A stretch of DNA of 31,197 nt, from the IMG/VR virus record IMGVR_UViG_3300019487_000075, positions 1-31,197 of that record; one strand, written 5' to 3'. Below are positions 21,119 to 27,465 of this stretch, piece after piece. A program made the position numbers and the translations under genes. The stretch is from a virus. The notes under the pieces are model-generated. The model worked only from the letters and a program-made list of their open reading frames with translations. It had not been told where the DNA came from and did no database searches. How positions within the stretch are numbered: the first letter of the stretch is position 1; each line of letters begins with the position of its first letter.

Positions 21119-21311
21119 CTCCGTCTCTCCTCTCCCCGGTGATCCAGCCTTGTGCACGTGGCGCATTGCAGCAGCCGCGTTCGTGCGTCGCTACGCAGTT
21201 GATGACCAGGGCGACGCATTGACTGCATTGGACGCGGTAGTAGCCACGATCGTAGCACGTAAGATCGAAGCCGGCACGTCGCAGGCGATCACCGAGTCTA
21301 TTGCGCTTCAT
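21105..21311 (-). CDS. Small Cys-rich, possible zinc-binding protein (68 aa)
   Basis: The 68-residue protein begins MKRNRLGDRLRRAGFDLTCY. It carries CSQC, then a Cys, a His and CC in CVATHERGCCN, an arrangement that could bind zinc. It ends in an acidic tail (GDEND). GAGGG lies about 5 nt before the ATG. The basic N-terminus and metal-site-like core suggest a nucleic-acid-binding role; inference only. Confidence 0.6.
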   Translation of the reverse strand: MKRNRLGDRLRRAGFDLTCYDRGYYRVQCSQCVALVINCVATHERGCCNAPRAQGWITGERRDGDEND

Positions 21312-21336
21312 TTCGCCCTCGTCATTTGTCTCTCCT

Positions 21337-21678
21337 CTACTCTAAGGTCTCAGCGGGCAGATCAGCGATGCATTTATCAAGCAAGTCGTGCCAAATCGTC
21401 ACGTAATCATCATCGACCACAATGCGCGCGTGCACCCGCTTGATCGCAGCTACCACGTCCTCGCGAGGTCCGAGCAAATCCCCAGCGTGTCGATTATGCC
21501 AGCGCGCATACACGATCGTTCGTCCGTCCGCGTGTTGCCGTACCTGCAAGAACCCTATCCACTCGGCCCACGTTTGGCCCGCTTGCGCGATGCACGGCCA
21601 GTCGCGGTCGCGAATCTTGACTGGCCGCCGACCTGTGAGGACAATCGTTATGATCTCATCGTCTATTTCTAACGTCAT
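21337..21678 (-). CDS. Conserved phage/bacterial protein of unknown function (113 aa)
   Basis: ATG 21678 has GGAGGAGAG 7 nt upstream and is preferred to a longer frame from 21735. The 113-residue protein contains ITIVLTGRRPVKIRDRDWPC near the start, FLQVRQHADGRTIVYARW in the middle, DLLGPREDVVAAIKRVHA next, and LLDKCIADLPAETLE at the end. I recall this LTGRxPV, WPxIA, VRQHxDGRxIVY, CIADLPAE pattern from conserved hypothetical proteins of tailed phages and prophages. It has no established function that I know of. Soluble, alpha/beta. Confidence 0.7.
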   Translation of the reverse strand: MTLEIDDEIITIVLTGRRPVKIRDRDWPCIAQAGQTWAEWIGFLQVRQHADGRTIVYARWHNRHAGDLLGPREDVVAAIKRVHARIVVDDDYVTIWHDLLDKCIADLPAETLE

Positions 21679-21718
21679 TTGCTCTCTCCTCCATTGTTGG
21701 GGGTCAAAGGTTTCCGGC

Positions 21719-22234
21719 TTACTCTCCGAACGCATCGCGCAGTGAACGCAATATGTCGTCGAGCTTATAGCGTTCTACCGCCTCGCGTGCGGTGAGAGGC
21801 GTGAGAGTGGCCTGGAAGCTACTCCATTCTCCCTGCCAGTGTGACCACGTTCCCTCACGCGTGGCAACGCTAAGCGATCCGTCCAGCATAAGGACGAGTC
21901 GATCACCGCAAAACGTACCGCGGTTGCCTGTTTCATCGCTGTCATTATAATACTTATTAACAAGAATCAGTCCTGGACTGTCGAAATAGTCGCGCACTTT
22001 CTGCGGGTTGCAACCATTTTGGCCGCCCGTCGAGGCGTAATATTGCAAGAGCTTACTGGTCACTGCGCGCAGCGCTGGCTTGGTGAGAGCAATTGCGCGC
22101 TCGAGCACAGCTGCCTCGGCGTCTCGCTCAGCAGCGATTGCGGCCTGTGACGCGTCGTATTCCGCAGCAGCTTTTTGAGCCCGCTCGGCGATCTGGTCGA
22201 GCTGGGTGTTCGTGTCGCTGGCTTTCTTGTCCAT
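21719..22234 (-). CDS. Unknown soluble protein heading the leftward cluster (171 aa)
   Basis: This 171-residue protein starts MDKKASDTNTQLDQIAERAQ with a coiled-coil N-terminal half (KAAAEYDASQAAIAAERDAE). The C-terminal half is a compact domain containing YYASTGGQNGCNPQKVRDYF, then LVLMLDGSLSVATREGTWSH and SLRDAFGE. GGAGAGGG lies about 9 nt before the ATG. It is the first gene of the leftward cluster, reading away from the mirrored control region, and its DNA is visibly richer in AT than the structural genes. No catalytic motif is recognised. Confidence 0.65.
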   Translation of the reverse strand: MDKKASDTNTQLDQIAERAQKAAAEYDASQAAIAAERDAEAAVLERAIALTKPALRAVTSKLLQYYASTGGQNGCNPQKVRDYFDSPGLILVNKYYNDSDETGNRGTFCGDRLVLMLDGSLSVATREGTWSHWQGEWSSFQATLTPLTAREAVERYKLDDILRSLRDAFGE

Positions 22235-22459
22235 CGTCTTGTCCCTCTCCTGCGATTGTTGGCGACTGGATTGCCGCCGGATCTATCTGTCTGGTTTTAC
22301 CTCCACCTACACTCTATCAGACTTGTCCTCGCCGAGATCACCGCCTTAGAGCACCGGACGCGCCCAGCTTAGCTCCTTGCCGAGCCCCCGACGACCCCTC
22401 GCCCCGCCCCCTGGCATTGTGCAAATACGCGTAAATACGCGAAATCGTTGGCCTCGCTC
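22235..22459. repeat. Leader of leftward cluster with iteron-like direct repeat
   Basis: This stretch holds no convincing gene. At 22423-22431 and 22433-22441 AAATACGCG occurs twice, separated by one base, like a pair of iterons or operator half-sites. An AGCTTAGCT word at about 22366 belongs to the GCTAA-box family. The remainder is the probable 5' leader of the 171-residue gene. Confidence 0.4.
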
Positions 22460-22815
22460 AATACCATCATGTAAAGGGAAAGTGAGTTCCTAGAGACGGT
22501 CGCCGTCGCAAGTATGCGGGATTAGCGAGCGTTTCCAGTACCTCAAGCGCCAAATCGAACAAAAGTAATTACTGCCTTAGCGCCCGCGCGGGGTACGGAC
22601 AATGAACGAGAGGAGGGCTGATCCCTCCCCCCCTAGCCCACCCCTTTTTTTTACTTAACATATCCTAATACCCATGTCGCTTACCCCCCGCCTGCGCGCC
22701 GGCAGTAATTACTATTTTGCGATTGAGTGAAAAATGCCTGGAACTGCGAGGAAAGTCGTTGACTTATGGCGAGGAGCCACGCTAGTAACTCGATTTCCCT
22801 TAATATGATGGTATT
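22460..22815. promoter_or_regulatory. Mirrored (inverted) control module, divergent promoter/possible origin
   Basis: Two arms are inverted copies. The outer ends 22460-22481 and 22794-22815 match at 20 of 22 bases. GAGTTCCTAG and GAGTTACTAG follow inward, then CTAG-N16-AAGT with identical spacing in both arms. AGTAATTACTGCC at 22564-22576 and its exact inverse at 22701-22713 come next, and GC-rich similarity reaches about 22600 and 22677. Arm lengths to the inner box are nearly equal (117 and 115 nt). The right arm contains TTGACT (22759-22764) and, 18 nt on, TAGTAA (22783-22788) facing the rightward genes. The centre holds a small GGAGGG/CCCTCC hairpin (22612-22628) and an AT-rich T-run. 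Bidirectional early promoter, operators or an origin are possible. Confidence 0.6.
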
Positions 22816-22836
22816 CAATGTAGAAAAGGAGGTCAC

Positions 22837-23385
22837 ATGGTCGAGCGCCGAGTGTTCAAGAGGTTAGGGTGGACAAAGGACGATGACGGCTACTCGCACG
22901 TCATCATACAGGTTGCCGACACGGGGACGATCCGCGTCATCTGCGGTCAACGCGACACACCACTCGACGAGGTGTACGACGAGCCGACAACCGAGCCATG
23001 TCCGATCTGTGAGACGACCAAGAAGGTACGCTTCGCCTACACGCCGAGTGGGCGCCGCAAGCGGATGCGAAAGTGGTACTACAGAGGGCAAACGCAGCGT
23101 GTCGCTGTCGTCGACATCGAGCGCCTCAAGTTGGTGCCGAAGTACGGCGTCGTCGGTTGGACGATCCCGCACTCGATGTCGGGCGGGCGCTACGGCCTGT
23201 ATCACATCGTCCTCGAATACGACGGCCACCGATGGGTGCGCTGCGATCGAGGACGCGCGACGAGCACCGACGAGGTAAGCGCGTACATCCCACCCATCGA
23301 GCGTCAATGCAAGCGGTGCCGCAGGCCGTGGCGGCGCTACGAGATGGTCTCAACCAAGCGGGACGTGGCCAAAGAAGGGTCTTGA
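22837..23385 (+). CDS. Unknown protein with zinc-ribbon-like Cys pairs, first early gene (182 aa)
   Basis: The 182-residue protein starts MVERRVFKRLGWTKDDDGYS after a near-perfect AAGGAGGT ribosome site. It has two cysteine pairs, CPICETTKK (residues about 54-62) and CKRCRRPW (about 159-166), which may form a metal site. Between them lie a basic stretch (GRRKRMRKWYYRGQTQR) and a beta-rich part (GLYHIVLEYDGHRWVRCDRG). It is the first rightward gene after the mirrored control module and so is probably made early. Its family is not recognised; nucleic-acid binding is plausible. Confidence 0.7.
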   Translation: MVERRVFKRLGWTKDDDGYSHVIIQVADTGTIRVICGQRDTPLDEVYDEPTTEPCPICETTKKVRFAYTPSGRRKRMRKWYYRGQTQRVAVVDIERLKLVPKYGVVGWTIPHSMSGGRYGLYHIVLEYDGHRWVRCDRGRATSTDEVSAYIPPIERQCKRCRRPWRRYEMVSTKRDVAKEGS

Positions 23386-23410
23386 CAATAGCGTGCGCAA
23401 TGTGTACGCT
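23382..23410 (+). promoter_or_regulatory. Sigma70-type promoter for the small-gene operon
   Basis: TTGACA (23382-23387) is a consensus -35, followed after 17 nt by TACGCT (23405-23410) as -10. The start codon at 23435 lies 24 nt further on, with GAGGAGGAGA between. It overlaps the end of the upstream gene. CAATGTGTACGC (23398-23409), straddling the -10, nearly repeats a word in the 19.6 kb control region. Confidence 0.65.
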
Positions 23411-23434
23411 TGTTCAACGAGAGGAGGAGAGCAC

Positions 23435-23614
23435 ATGGACCCGAACGAAGCGTTGACGCAGTGCCGCGAGGCCGCCAAGGTCATAGTCGATCAGGAAGAC
23501 GACTACGGAGCCGCCGAGGAACTTGCGGAACACTTCCACGCCCTCGACGCTTGGCTTGTGCGCGGCGGCTTCCTGCCCGCCGACTGGCAGACCGCCAAGA
23601 GGGAAGGCCGATGA
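23435..23614 (+). CDS. Small acidic protein (59 aa)
   Basis: The start at 23435 is supported by GAGGAGGAGA and the promoter just upstream; a longer in-frame ATG at 23393 lies inside the promoter. The 59-residue product MDPNEALTQCREAAKVIVDQ, then a stretch with EELAEHFHALDAWLVRGG, is helical and acidic and resembles small phage early proteins of unknown function. It is coupled to the next gene by ATGA. Confidence 0.65.
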   Translation: MDPNEALTQCREAAKVIVDQEDDYGAAEELAEHFHALDAWLVRGGFLPADWQTAKREGR

Positions 23615-23754
23615 ACGCCTTCACCGTGTACCTCGACGGGAAGAAGATCGACACGATCTTTACCACCGACACCGACGCCGACGCCGTGCGCGTGTCTCTC
23701 ATCGAGCACGATGGATACAGTCCGCGCATTGTCGTCGAACGGGAGGACCGATGA
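23611..23754 (+). CDS. 47-residue conserved small protein
   Basis: Encoded between ATGA overlaps on both sides, this 47-residue protein reads MNAFTVYLDGKKIDTIFTTD, then DADAVRVSLIEHDGYSPRIV. A TVYxxGKKIDTxFxT..D.xxVxxSLIxHDGY pattern occurs in small phage and bacterial proteins that I know only as conserved hypotheticals. It is probably a compact beta-beta-alpha-beta fold. Coupling and conservation pattern support a real gene. Confidence 0.7.
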   Translation: MNAFTVYLDGKKIDTIFTTDTDADAVRVSLIEHDGYSPRIVVEREDR

Positions 23755-24092
23755 CCGGCCGCGGCATCGTCGAACGCGCCCATACACGCCTCGCCGCCCA
23801 ACCCGGCGACTGGCAGGCTCGTCACCTCGCCGCCGTCCGCCGGCCGCAGGGCTTTGAGGCCGGCATCGTCTACCTCGTCAACGGGCTCGCAGCGTACCTC
23901 GACGCCTACACAGGCTATCCGATGGAGGATACGCTCTCAGACAATGGTGTCTTCGGCGATGCCTGGTTCAAGGCTCTCAAGGCCACCAGAGCCCTCCTGA
24001 ACGGCGAGACGGGCCGACTCGATGCCGGTACTCTCGACGCGATCCTCTGCGATCTGGGGCGCCTCGCTGGCTTCGAGGAGGGCGACCTGTGA
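23751..24092 (+). CDS. Unknown early protein (113 aa)
   Basis: Starting in ATGA overlap, the 113-residue protein MTGRGIVERAHTRLAAQPGD has a largely helical make-up with FEAGIVYLVNGLAAYLDAYT and GDAWFKALKATRALLNGETG, and an acidic end. Its stop overlaps a GTG start (GTGA). No known motif. Position in the coupled early operon suggests a small takeover or regulatory protein. Confidence 0.65.
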   Translation: MTGRGIVERAHTRLAAQPGDWQARHLAAVRRPQGFEAGIVYLVNGLAAYLDAYTGYPMEDTLSDNGVFGDAWFKALKATRALLNGETGRLDAGTLDAILCDLGRLAGFEEGDL

Positions 24093-24415
24093 ACCGCCTC
24101 CCGTCACCCCGGCGCTTCGTGCCCCTCGGCGAGATCCCTCGCACCGGGGCCGAAGCCGAACCGCGCCAGCCGGTTGAGCGCCAGCCCGACCGCCGCGATG
24201 CCGAGCCCGTGCGCTTGCCCAGCCCCCAACGCCCCAAGCCCGCCCTCGCCCCGCAGTACCAACGCATCGCCGTCCACGTGACCGCCGACCTGAACATCCC
24301 ACCCCAACGCTACTACGCGCGCCACGTCTCGACGTTGCTGAAGACGCTGCGCGAGTTGATCGAGGAGGAGTGCCCATGGCTCGACGACGTGCGCGTCGAC
24401 ATTCGCCGTCCGTGA
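24089..24415 (+). CDS. Pro/Arg-rich early protein (108 aa, GTG start)
   Basis: The GTG at 24089 overlaps the previous stop as GTGA. The N-terminal 55 residues are Pro/Arg-rich and probably disordered (RQPVERQPDRRDAEPVRLPS). The C-terminal half looks folded (YQRIAVHVTADLNIPPQRYY, then HVSTLLKTLRELIEEE). It overlaps the HTH gene by 40 nt if that starts at 24376. Function unknown. Confidence 0.6.
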   Translation: MNRLPSPRRFVPLGEIPRTGAEAEPRQPVERQPDRRDAEPVRLPSPQRPKPALAPQYQRIAVHVTADLNIPPQRYYARHVSTLLKTLRELIEEECPWLDDVRVDIRRP

Positions 24416-24609
24416 CGGCGTGGGCGCGCGCTGTGCGCGACCTGCGCACCGCCATGCGCCTCTCGCTCACCGGCTTTGCGCAGCTCGTCGGCGTGGTCCC
24501 GCAGACCGTCTATCGGTGGGAGCACGGCGAGGCTGTCCCGCGATTGAGCGCGCAACGCCGCCTCGACGACTTGACGGGGCGGATGCGACGCGACGCGAAG
24601 GTCGGATGA
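24376..24609 (+). CDS. XRE-family helix-turn-helix regulator (77 aa)
   Basis: The 77-residue protein contains a lambda-repressor-like HTH: LRTAMRLSLTGFAQLVGVVP followed by QTVYRWEHGEAVPR, i.e. helix, turn, and recognition helix with the VYRWExG signature of XRE/Cro-type regulators. A basic N-terminus (ARRRARRHS) precedes it. I prefer ATG 24376 because GGAGGAG lies 5 nt upstream; GTG 24412 overlapping the previous stop as GTGA is an alternative that would keep the whole HTH. It is coupled by ATGA to another DNA-binding protein. No dimerisation domain follows, so it is Cro-like in size. Confidence 0.78.
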   Translation: MARRRARRHSPSVTAWARAVRDLRTAMRLSLTGFAQLVGVVPQTVYRWEHGEAVPRLSAQRRLDDLTGRMRRDAKVG

Positions 24610-24866
24610 CACGTGAACAGTTGTACTGGTTTCGCTATCGCTTCAAGGTTTTCTTCGGGCGTCGTTTCCCGGACGTGCCTATATGGGTCGACGGAACGAG
24701 GGTCCAGCAACGGCGTTGGATGGCTATTCGCGCATGTGTCGATGGACGTTTGACGCAAGCAAAAGCGGCTCGATTCCTTGGAGTTTCACGAACCACAGTT
24801 CGGAATGCTGTCGTGCGTGAACGCCGCTACCAAGTGTGTCCGACATGGGACGAAGGGTGGTGGTAA
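24606..24866 (+). CDS. HTH DNA-binding protein (86 aa)
   Basis: Starting in ATGA overlap with the XRE gene, the 86-residue protein reads MTREQLYWFRYRFKVFFGRR and has a C-terminal helix-turn-helix (LTQAKAARFLGVSRTTVRNA, residues about 50-69) that resembles resolvase- or Fis-type recognition helices. The N-terminal part is aromatic and basic. Two small HTH proteins in tandem suggest the regulatory switch of the early operon. Codon use drifts toward AT-rich triplets in the downstream half. Confidence 0.65.
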   Translation: MTREQLYWFRYRFKVFFGRRFPDVPIWVDGTRVQQRRWMAIRACVDGRLTQAKAARFLGVSRTTVRNAVVRERRYQVCPTWDEGWW

Positions 24867-24899
24867 GATGGGACAAAAGGGCGAAAGGAGTTGAAGCCA

Positions 24900-25187
24900 A
24901 TGCCAATCATCGGAAACGAACTCACACTCGCGGATCTCGAATCAATGGAGCCTGGGACGGTCTTCTTTGAGGGGACGATCTCTGATACGCCGCTCGGAAC
25001 CGGAAGTGGCCGAGTTATTCACTATGTCGCAGTGCGTGGTGAGATTGCGGATTGGGCGATCTACGCATCTTGGGCTGAGGACGACGCTGGATATGTTCGC
25101 TGTCACGGTGAGAAGGTCAGGAGTCCGGCACACATTCGACGTCTCGTTCCGTGCGACGACCCCGCATTCGCTCGGTACAGGTATTGA
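24900..25187 (+). CDS. Unknown early protein (95 aa)
   Basis: I use ATG 24900 with AGGAG 9 nt upstream; an in-frame TTG at 24891 is closer to the site but less likely. The 95-residue protein MPIIGNELTLADLESMEPGT continues with FFEGTISDTPLGTGSGRVIH and a beta-rich end (GYVRCHGEKVRSPAHIRRLV). It is acidic and appears to be a small beta-barrel-like domain. Not recognised. Confidence 0.6.
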   Translation: MPIIGNELTLADLESMEPGTVFFEGTISDTPLGTGSGRVIHYVAVRGEIADWAIYASWAEDDAGYVRCHGEKVRSPAHIRRLVPCDDPAFARYRY

Positions 25188-25190
25188 GCC

Positions 25191-25460
25191 ATGGGCAAAG
25201 CCCTGCCCGCCCGTGCGGGGTATTGCTACTACTTCACGCGCCATCTGCCGCTGCGGCTTCGCGAGCGGATGCGCATGCTCGCGATCAACGACGGCATTGC
25301 GATGGAGGAGATTCACACACAGGCGCTCGAAATCGGCGTGACGCTGATGGAGCGCGCCAGAAGGAGGGACGATGAGAGTACGCGTGACAATCGAGGAACG
25401 TCTCGTGACGACGGCCGAAGCGAACGCGAAAAAGCATTTGCGCATTGTAATCGACTGTGA
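25191..25460 (+). CDS. Ribbon-helix-helix-like small protein (89 aa)
   Basis: The first 55 residues (RAGYCYYFTRHLPLRLRERM, then RMLAINDGIAMEEIHTQALE and IGVTLMERARR) have the strand, helix, helix pattern of Arc/CopG-type DNA-binding proteins. The remaining residues (DDESTRDNRGTSRDDG...) are charged and repetitive, and look like read-through over the next gene's frame. No strong ribosome site precedes the ATG, which lies 3 nt after the previous stop. The stop at 25460 leaves an 89-nt overlap with the gene at 25372. Confidence 0.55.
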   Translation: MGKALPARAGYCYYFTRHLPLRLRERMRMLAINDGIAMEEIHTQALEIGVTLMERARRRDDESTRDNRGTSRDDGRSEREKAFAHCNRL

Positions 25461-25539
25461 CGAGGAGTGGTTGGCAAGGCTCATTGCGAATCAGCTCGTT
25501 TCGGTGCAGCCGGTTTTCGTTGCGGAAGGGGAAAATTGA
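25372..25539 (+). CDS. Small unknown protein (55 aa)
   Basis: ATG 25372 has AAGGAGG followed by GAC and G, one of the best ribosome sites in the block. The 55-residue product MRVRVTIEERLVTTAEANAK, then HLRIVIDCDEEWLARLIANQ, ends in a hydrophobic strand. The pattern is strand, helix, strand, helix, strand. It overlaps the end of the ribbon-helix-helix-like frame in another frame. Function unknown; the ribosome site is the best reason to accept it. Confidence 0.6.
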   Translation: MRVRVTIEERLVTTAEANAKKHLRIVIDCDEEWLARLIANQLVSVQPVFVAEGEN

Positions 25540-25604
25540 CGTAGCGGCTCCGGGCGCGTGCCAGCGGCTGCCATACCCGCAACGAAAGATGAGGAGGACA
25601 CTGG

Positions 25605-25880
25605 ATGGACCAAATGACCCGCCACGAACTCGCGCGCGAACTCGCCAAGGCGGCCGAGGCCCTCCTCGTGGGCGCCGTCGGCGGCTGCCTCGTCATCGTC
25701 GTCCATCCCAACGAGGCGACGACGACCATCCTCGCACCGCCGAACACGAAGAAGGGCGCCAAAGAGCTGCTCGCCGAGGTCGACAAGGCGCTCTTTCGGT
25801 TGAAGGCCGTCATGTATCTCGGGCCGAAGGGCGGCTCGCCAGCGGCACCGATTGTCGTGCCAGAAGGGGAGAAGAACTGA
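25605..25880 (+). CDS. Unknown early protein (91 aa)
   Basis: GAGGAGGAC lies 5 nt before ATG 25605. The 91-residue protein has a helix (RHELARELAKAAEALLVGAV), a hydrophobic strand (GGCLVIVVHPNEATTTILAP) and a second helix (AKELLAEVDKALFRLKAVMY). The middle is hydrophobic enough to be buried core rather than a membrane span. Its stop shares a base with the next ATG (TGATG). Unrecognised. Confidence 0.65.
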   Translation: MDQMTRHELARELAKAAEALLVGAVGGCLVIVVHPNEATTTILAPPNTKKGAKELLAEVDKALFRLKAVMYLGPKGGSPAAPIVVPEGEKN

Positions 25881-26080
25881 TGCAAACACTTCAATGCATT
25901 TGTCACGCCTGTACGACACCAATGTCGAGCGGAAGGATGCCACCAGTAGCCGAGTTGATCCTTGGTGGTGACGGGTCGATCTTCTCGCACCATGGATGGG
26001 AGGACAACAGTGTCCATAGCTACATCTTGACCGGCGACGATCTCGAACGGCTCGCGCGATGGGCGAAGGCGGTCCAATGA
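25880..26080 (+). CDS. Unknown small Cys/His protein (66 aa)
   Basis: A 66-residue product in TGATG and ATGA overlaps reads MQTLQCICHACTTPMSSGRM, then GGDGSIFSHHGWEDNSVHSY. The clustered Cys and His (CICHAC, SHHGW) may bind a metal. It is placed directly before the PD-(D/E)XK nuclease and is coupled to it. The role is unknown. Confidence 0.6.
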   Translation: MQTLQCICHACTTPMSSGRMPPVAELILGGDGSIFSHHGWEDNSVHSYILTGDDLERLARWAKAVQ

Positions 26081-27087
26081 TCGTTGATGGCCGCACCTAC
26101 CTCGACAACACGCTCGCGCGCTCCGCGCATGCCTGCTCGCTCCAGATGGTCCTCCGCCACGTCCTCCACTGGAATTCCCGCGACGCGACCAGCTATCTGC
26201 GCGCCGGCACCGCCGCCCACGAGGCGTACGCCTACTGGAACACGCTCATCTGTGAGGGCCACGCCTACGACTCAGCTCGCGAGGGCGCCAACGCCGTCTT
26301 CGCGGGCGCCTACCAGCCGTACAGCAACGAGTGGGTCGGCGCCGACGACCGCATGCACTACGAGAACCTTGCCACGATCCTTGACGAGTGGTTCACGACG
26401 CGCGCCGGCAAGTTGCCGTGGGTCGTGCCAGACAAGCGGCTGATCGAGGTCGGCTTCGCCTATCCCCTCGACGACGCCGGGCGCGTCATCGCCTACGGCC
26501 GGATGGACGAAATTGGGCGTGACCGCCACGACGGCGCCTGGGTGCCCGTCGACCTGAAGACGACCGGCCGCATCGACCAGGCGTGGACCGACCAGTGGAC
26601 GCTCGATCCGCAGATCACGCACTACACGTGGGCGGCGCTCCAGCACGTGCCGCACATGCGCGGGTTCTACATCAACGGCATCGAGTTCTCGCGCCTGCCG
26701 CAGAGCGATCGGAAGTGCCCGACGCACGGGCTCAAGTATCACGAGTGCGGGCGCGCTCATCTGCGCGCCGAGGTCGTCGGCCCCATCGACCGTACGCCCG
26801 CCCTCCTCGACCGCTGGCGCGCCGACGCGCTCCGCGCCGCCGAGAAATACACGTTCTACGCGCGGGCGTACGACCCGGCGAACGTCGGGACGACGCCCGA
26901 CCTCTCGAACGTCGAGTGCGAGGGGCCGTTCGTCGGCGCCTGTCGCTTCTGCACGTTCAAGGACTGGTGCCGGCTCGGCCAGCGCGCCGAGATGCTCCCG
27001 GCGATGTTCGTGCAGGACGAGTGGCACCCGTACGACCCGCGCGCGTTCGAGGGCGCGAGCCCGGCCGACGAGGTGCTCAACCCATGA
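26077..27087 (+). CDS. PD-(D/E)XK nuclease, Cas4/RecB-like, with Fe-S cysteines (336 aa)
   Basis: The 336-residue protein starts in ATGA overlap. AGTAAHEAYAYW gives the RecB-type first motif His. GRMDEIG gives the first acidic metal ligand (Asp144), and VPVDLKTTG carries the catalytic Asp159 and Lys161. Cys20 in SAHACSLQ and three C-terminal cysteines in CRFCTFKDWC (residues 289, 292 and 298) match the one-plus-three arrangement of 4Fe-4S cluster ligands in Cas4 and AddB nucleases. It is likely a DNA exonuclease for recombination or replication, working with the Sak4-like ATPase encoded 2.2 kb downstream. No helicase domain is attached. Confidence 0.85.
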   Translation: MIVDGRTYLDNTLARSAHACSLQMVLRHVLHWNSRDATSYLRAGTAAHEAYAYWNTLICEGHAYDSAREGANAVFAGAYQPYSNEWVGADDRMHYENLATILDEWFTTRAGKLPWVVPDKRLIEVGFAYPLDDAGRVIAYGRMDEIGRDRHDGAWVPVDLKTTGRIDQAWTDQWTLDPQITHYTWAALQHVPHMRGFYINGIEFSRLPQSDRKCPTHGLKYHECGRAHLRAEVVGPIDRTPALLDRWRADALRAAEKYTFYARAYDPANVGTTPDLSNVECEGPFVGACRFCTFKDWCRLGQRAEMLPAMFVQDEWHPYDPRAFEGASPADEVLNP

Positions 27088-27424
27088 AAGCCTTCCTCAC
27101 CGGATCTCGTGTCTATGGGCGACCAAATGGCATCGGGTCCGAGAACCCTTCCGATATCGACCTCGTTCTTTGTGCCGAACCCGATGCGATGCTCATCGTC
27201 CAGCAATACGCTGACGACAGCGGGAGCGGCAACGACGAAGCCCGGCGTCGTGGCGGCGTGTCCGTCCACTACGGTCTCCTCAACCTCCTTTTTGTCACTG
27301 AAGAAGACTTCCCAAAATGGAAGCAGGGAACCGAGGAACTTCGAGCCCGCACTCCGGTGACACGCGAAGAGGCGGTGCGACACTGCAAACGACTTCTTGG
27401 CGAAGAGGACTGAGTGCTCAACCC
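27073..27424. repeat. 11-bp direct repeat bracketing the nucleotidyltransferase gene
   Basis: GTGCTCAACCC occurs at 27073-27083, at the end of the nuclease gene, and again at 27414-27424, immediately after the nucleotidyltransferase stop. After the second copy the nuclease frame would continue for one codon to a stop (CTCAACCCCTCGTAG), as if the gene originally ended there. Confidence 0.5.
27084..27413 (+). CDS. Minimal nucleotidyltransferase-like protein (109 aa)
   Basis: The 109-residue protein begins MKAFLTGSRVYGRPNGIGSE and continues with PSDIDLVLCAE. The GS...Y..x(n)..SDIDLV pattern is the hallmark of polymerase-beta-like minimal nucleotidyltransferases, in which the two Asp bind Mg-NTP. 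The C-terminal half includes HYGLLNLLFVTEEDFPKWKQ. Its start overlaps the nuclease stop as ATGA. Members act on tRNA, antibiotics, proteins or as toxin-antitoxin parts; the substrate cannot be read here. The gene is bracketed by an 11-bp direct repeat. Confidence 0.7.
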   Translation: MKAFLTGSRVYGRPNGIGSENPSDIDLVLCAEPDAMLIVQQYADDSGSGNDEARRRGGVSVHYGLLNLLFVTEEDFPKWKQGTEELRARTPVTREEAVRHCKRLLGEED

Positions 27425-27465
27425 CTCGTAGCTAGTCGACACGTAGCACTACCAGATACAGTGGC

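Noticed and set aside
22175-22372. 65-codon plus-strand frame in the leader of the leftward cluster
   Set aside because: It begins inside the 171-residue minus gene and no ribosome site precedes it; the hydrophobic text is likely chance.
22612-22628. GGAGGG/CCCTCC hairpin as an intrinsic terminator
   Set aside because: The stem is only six pairs and the T-run is about 18 nt beyond it, so termination is not convincing; it is treated as the centre of the mirrored region.
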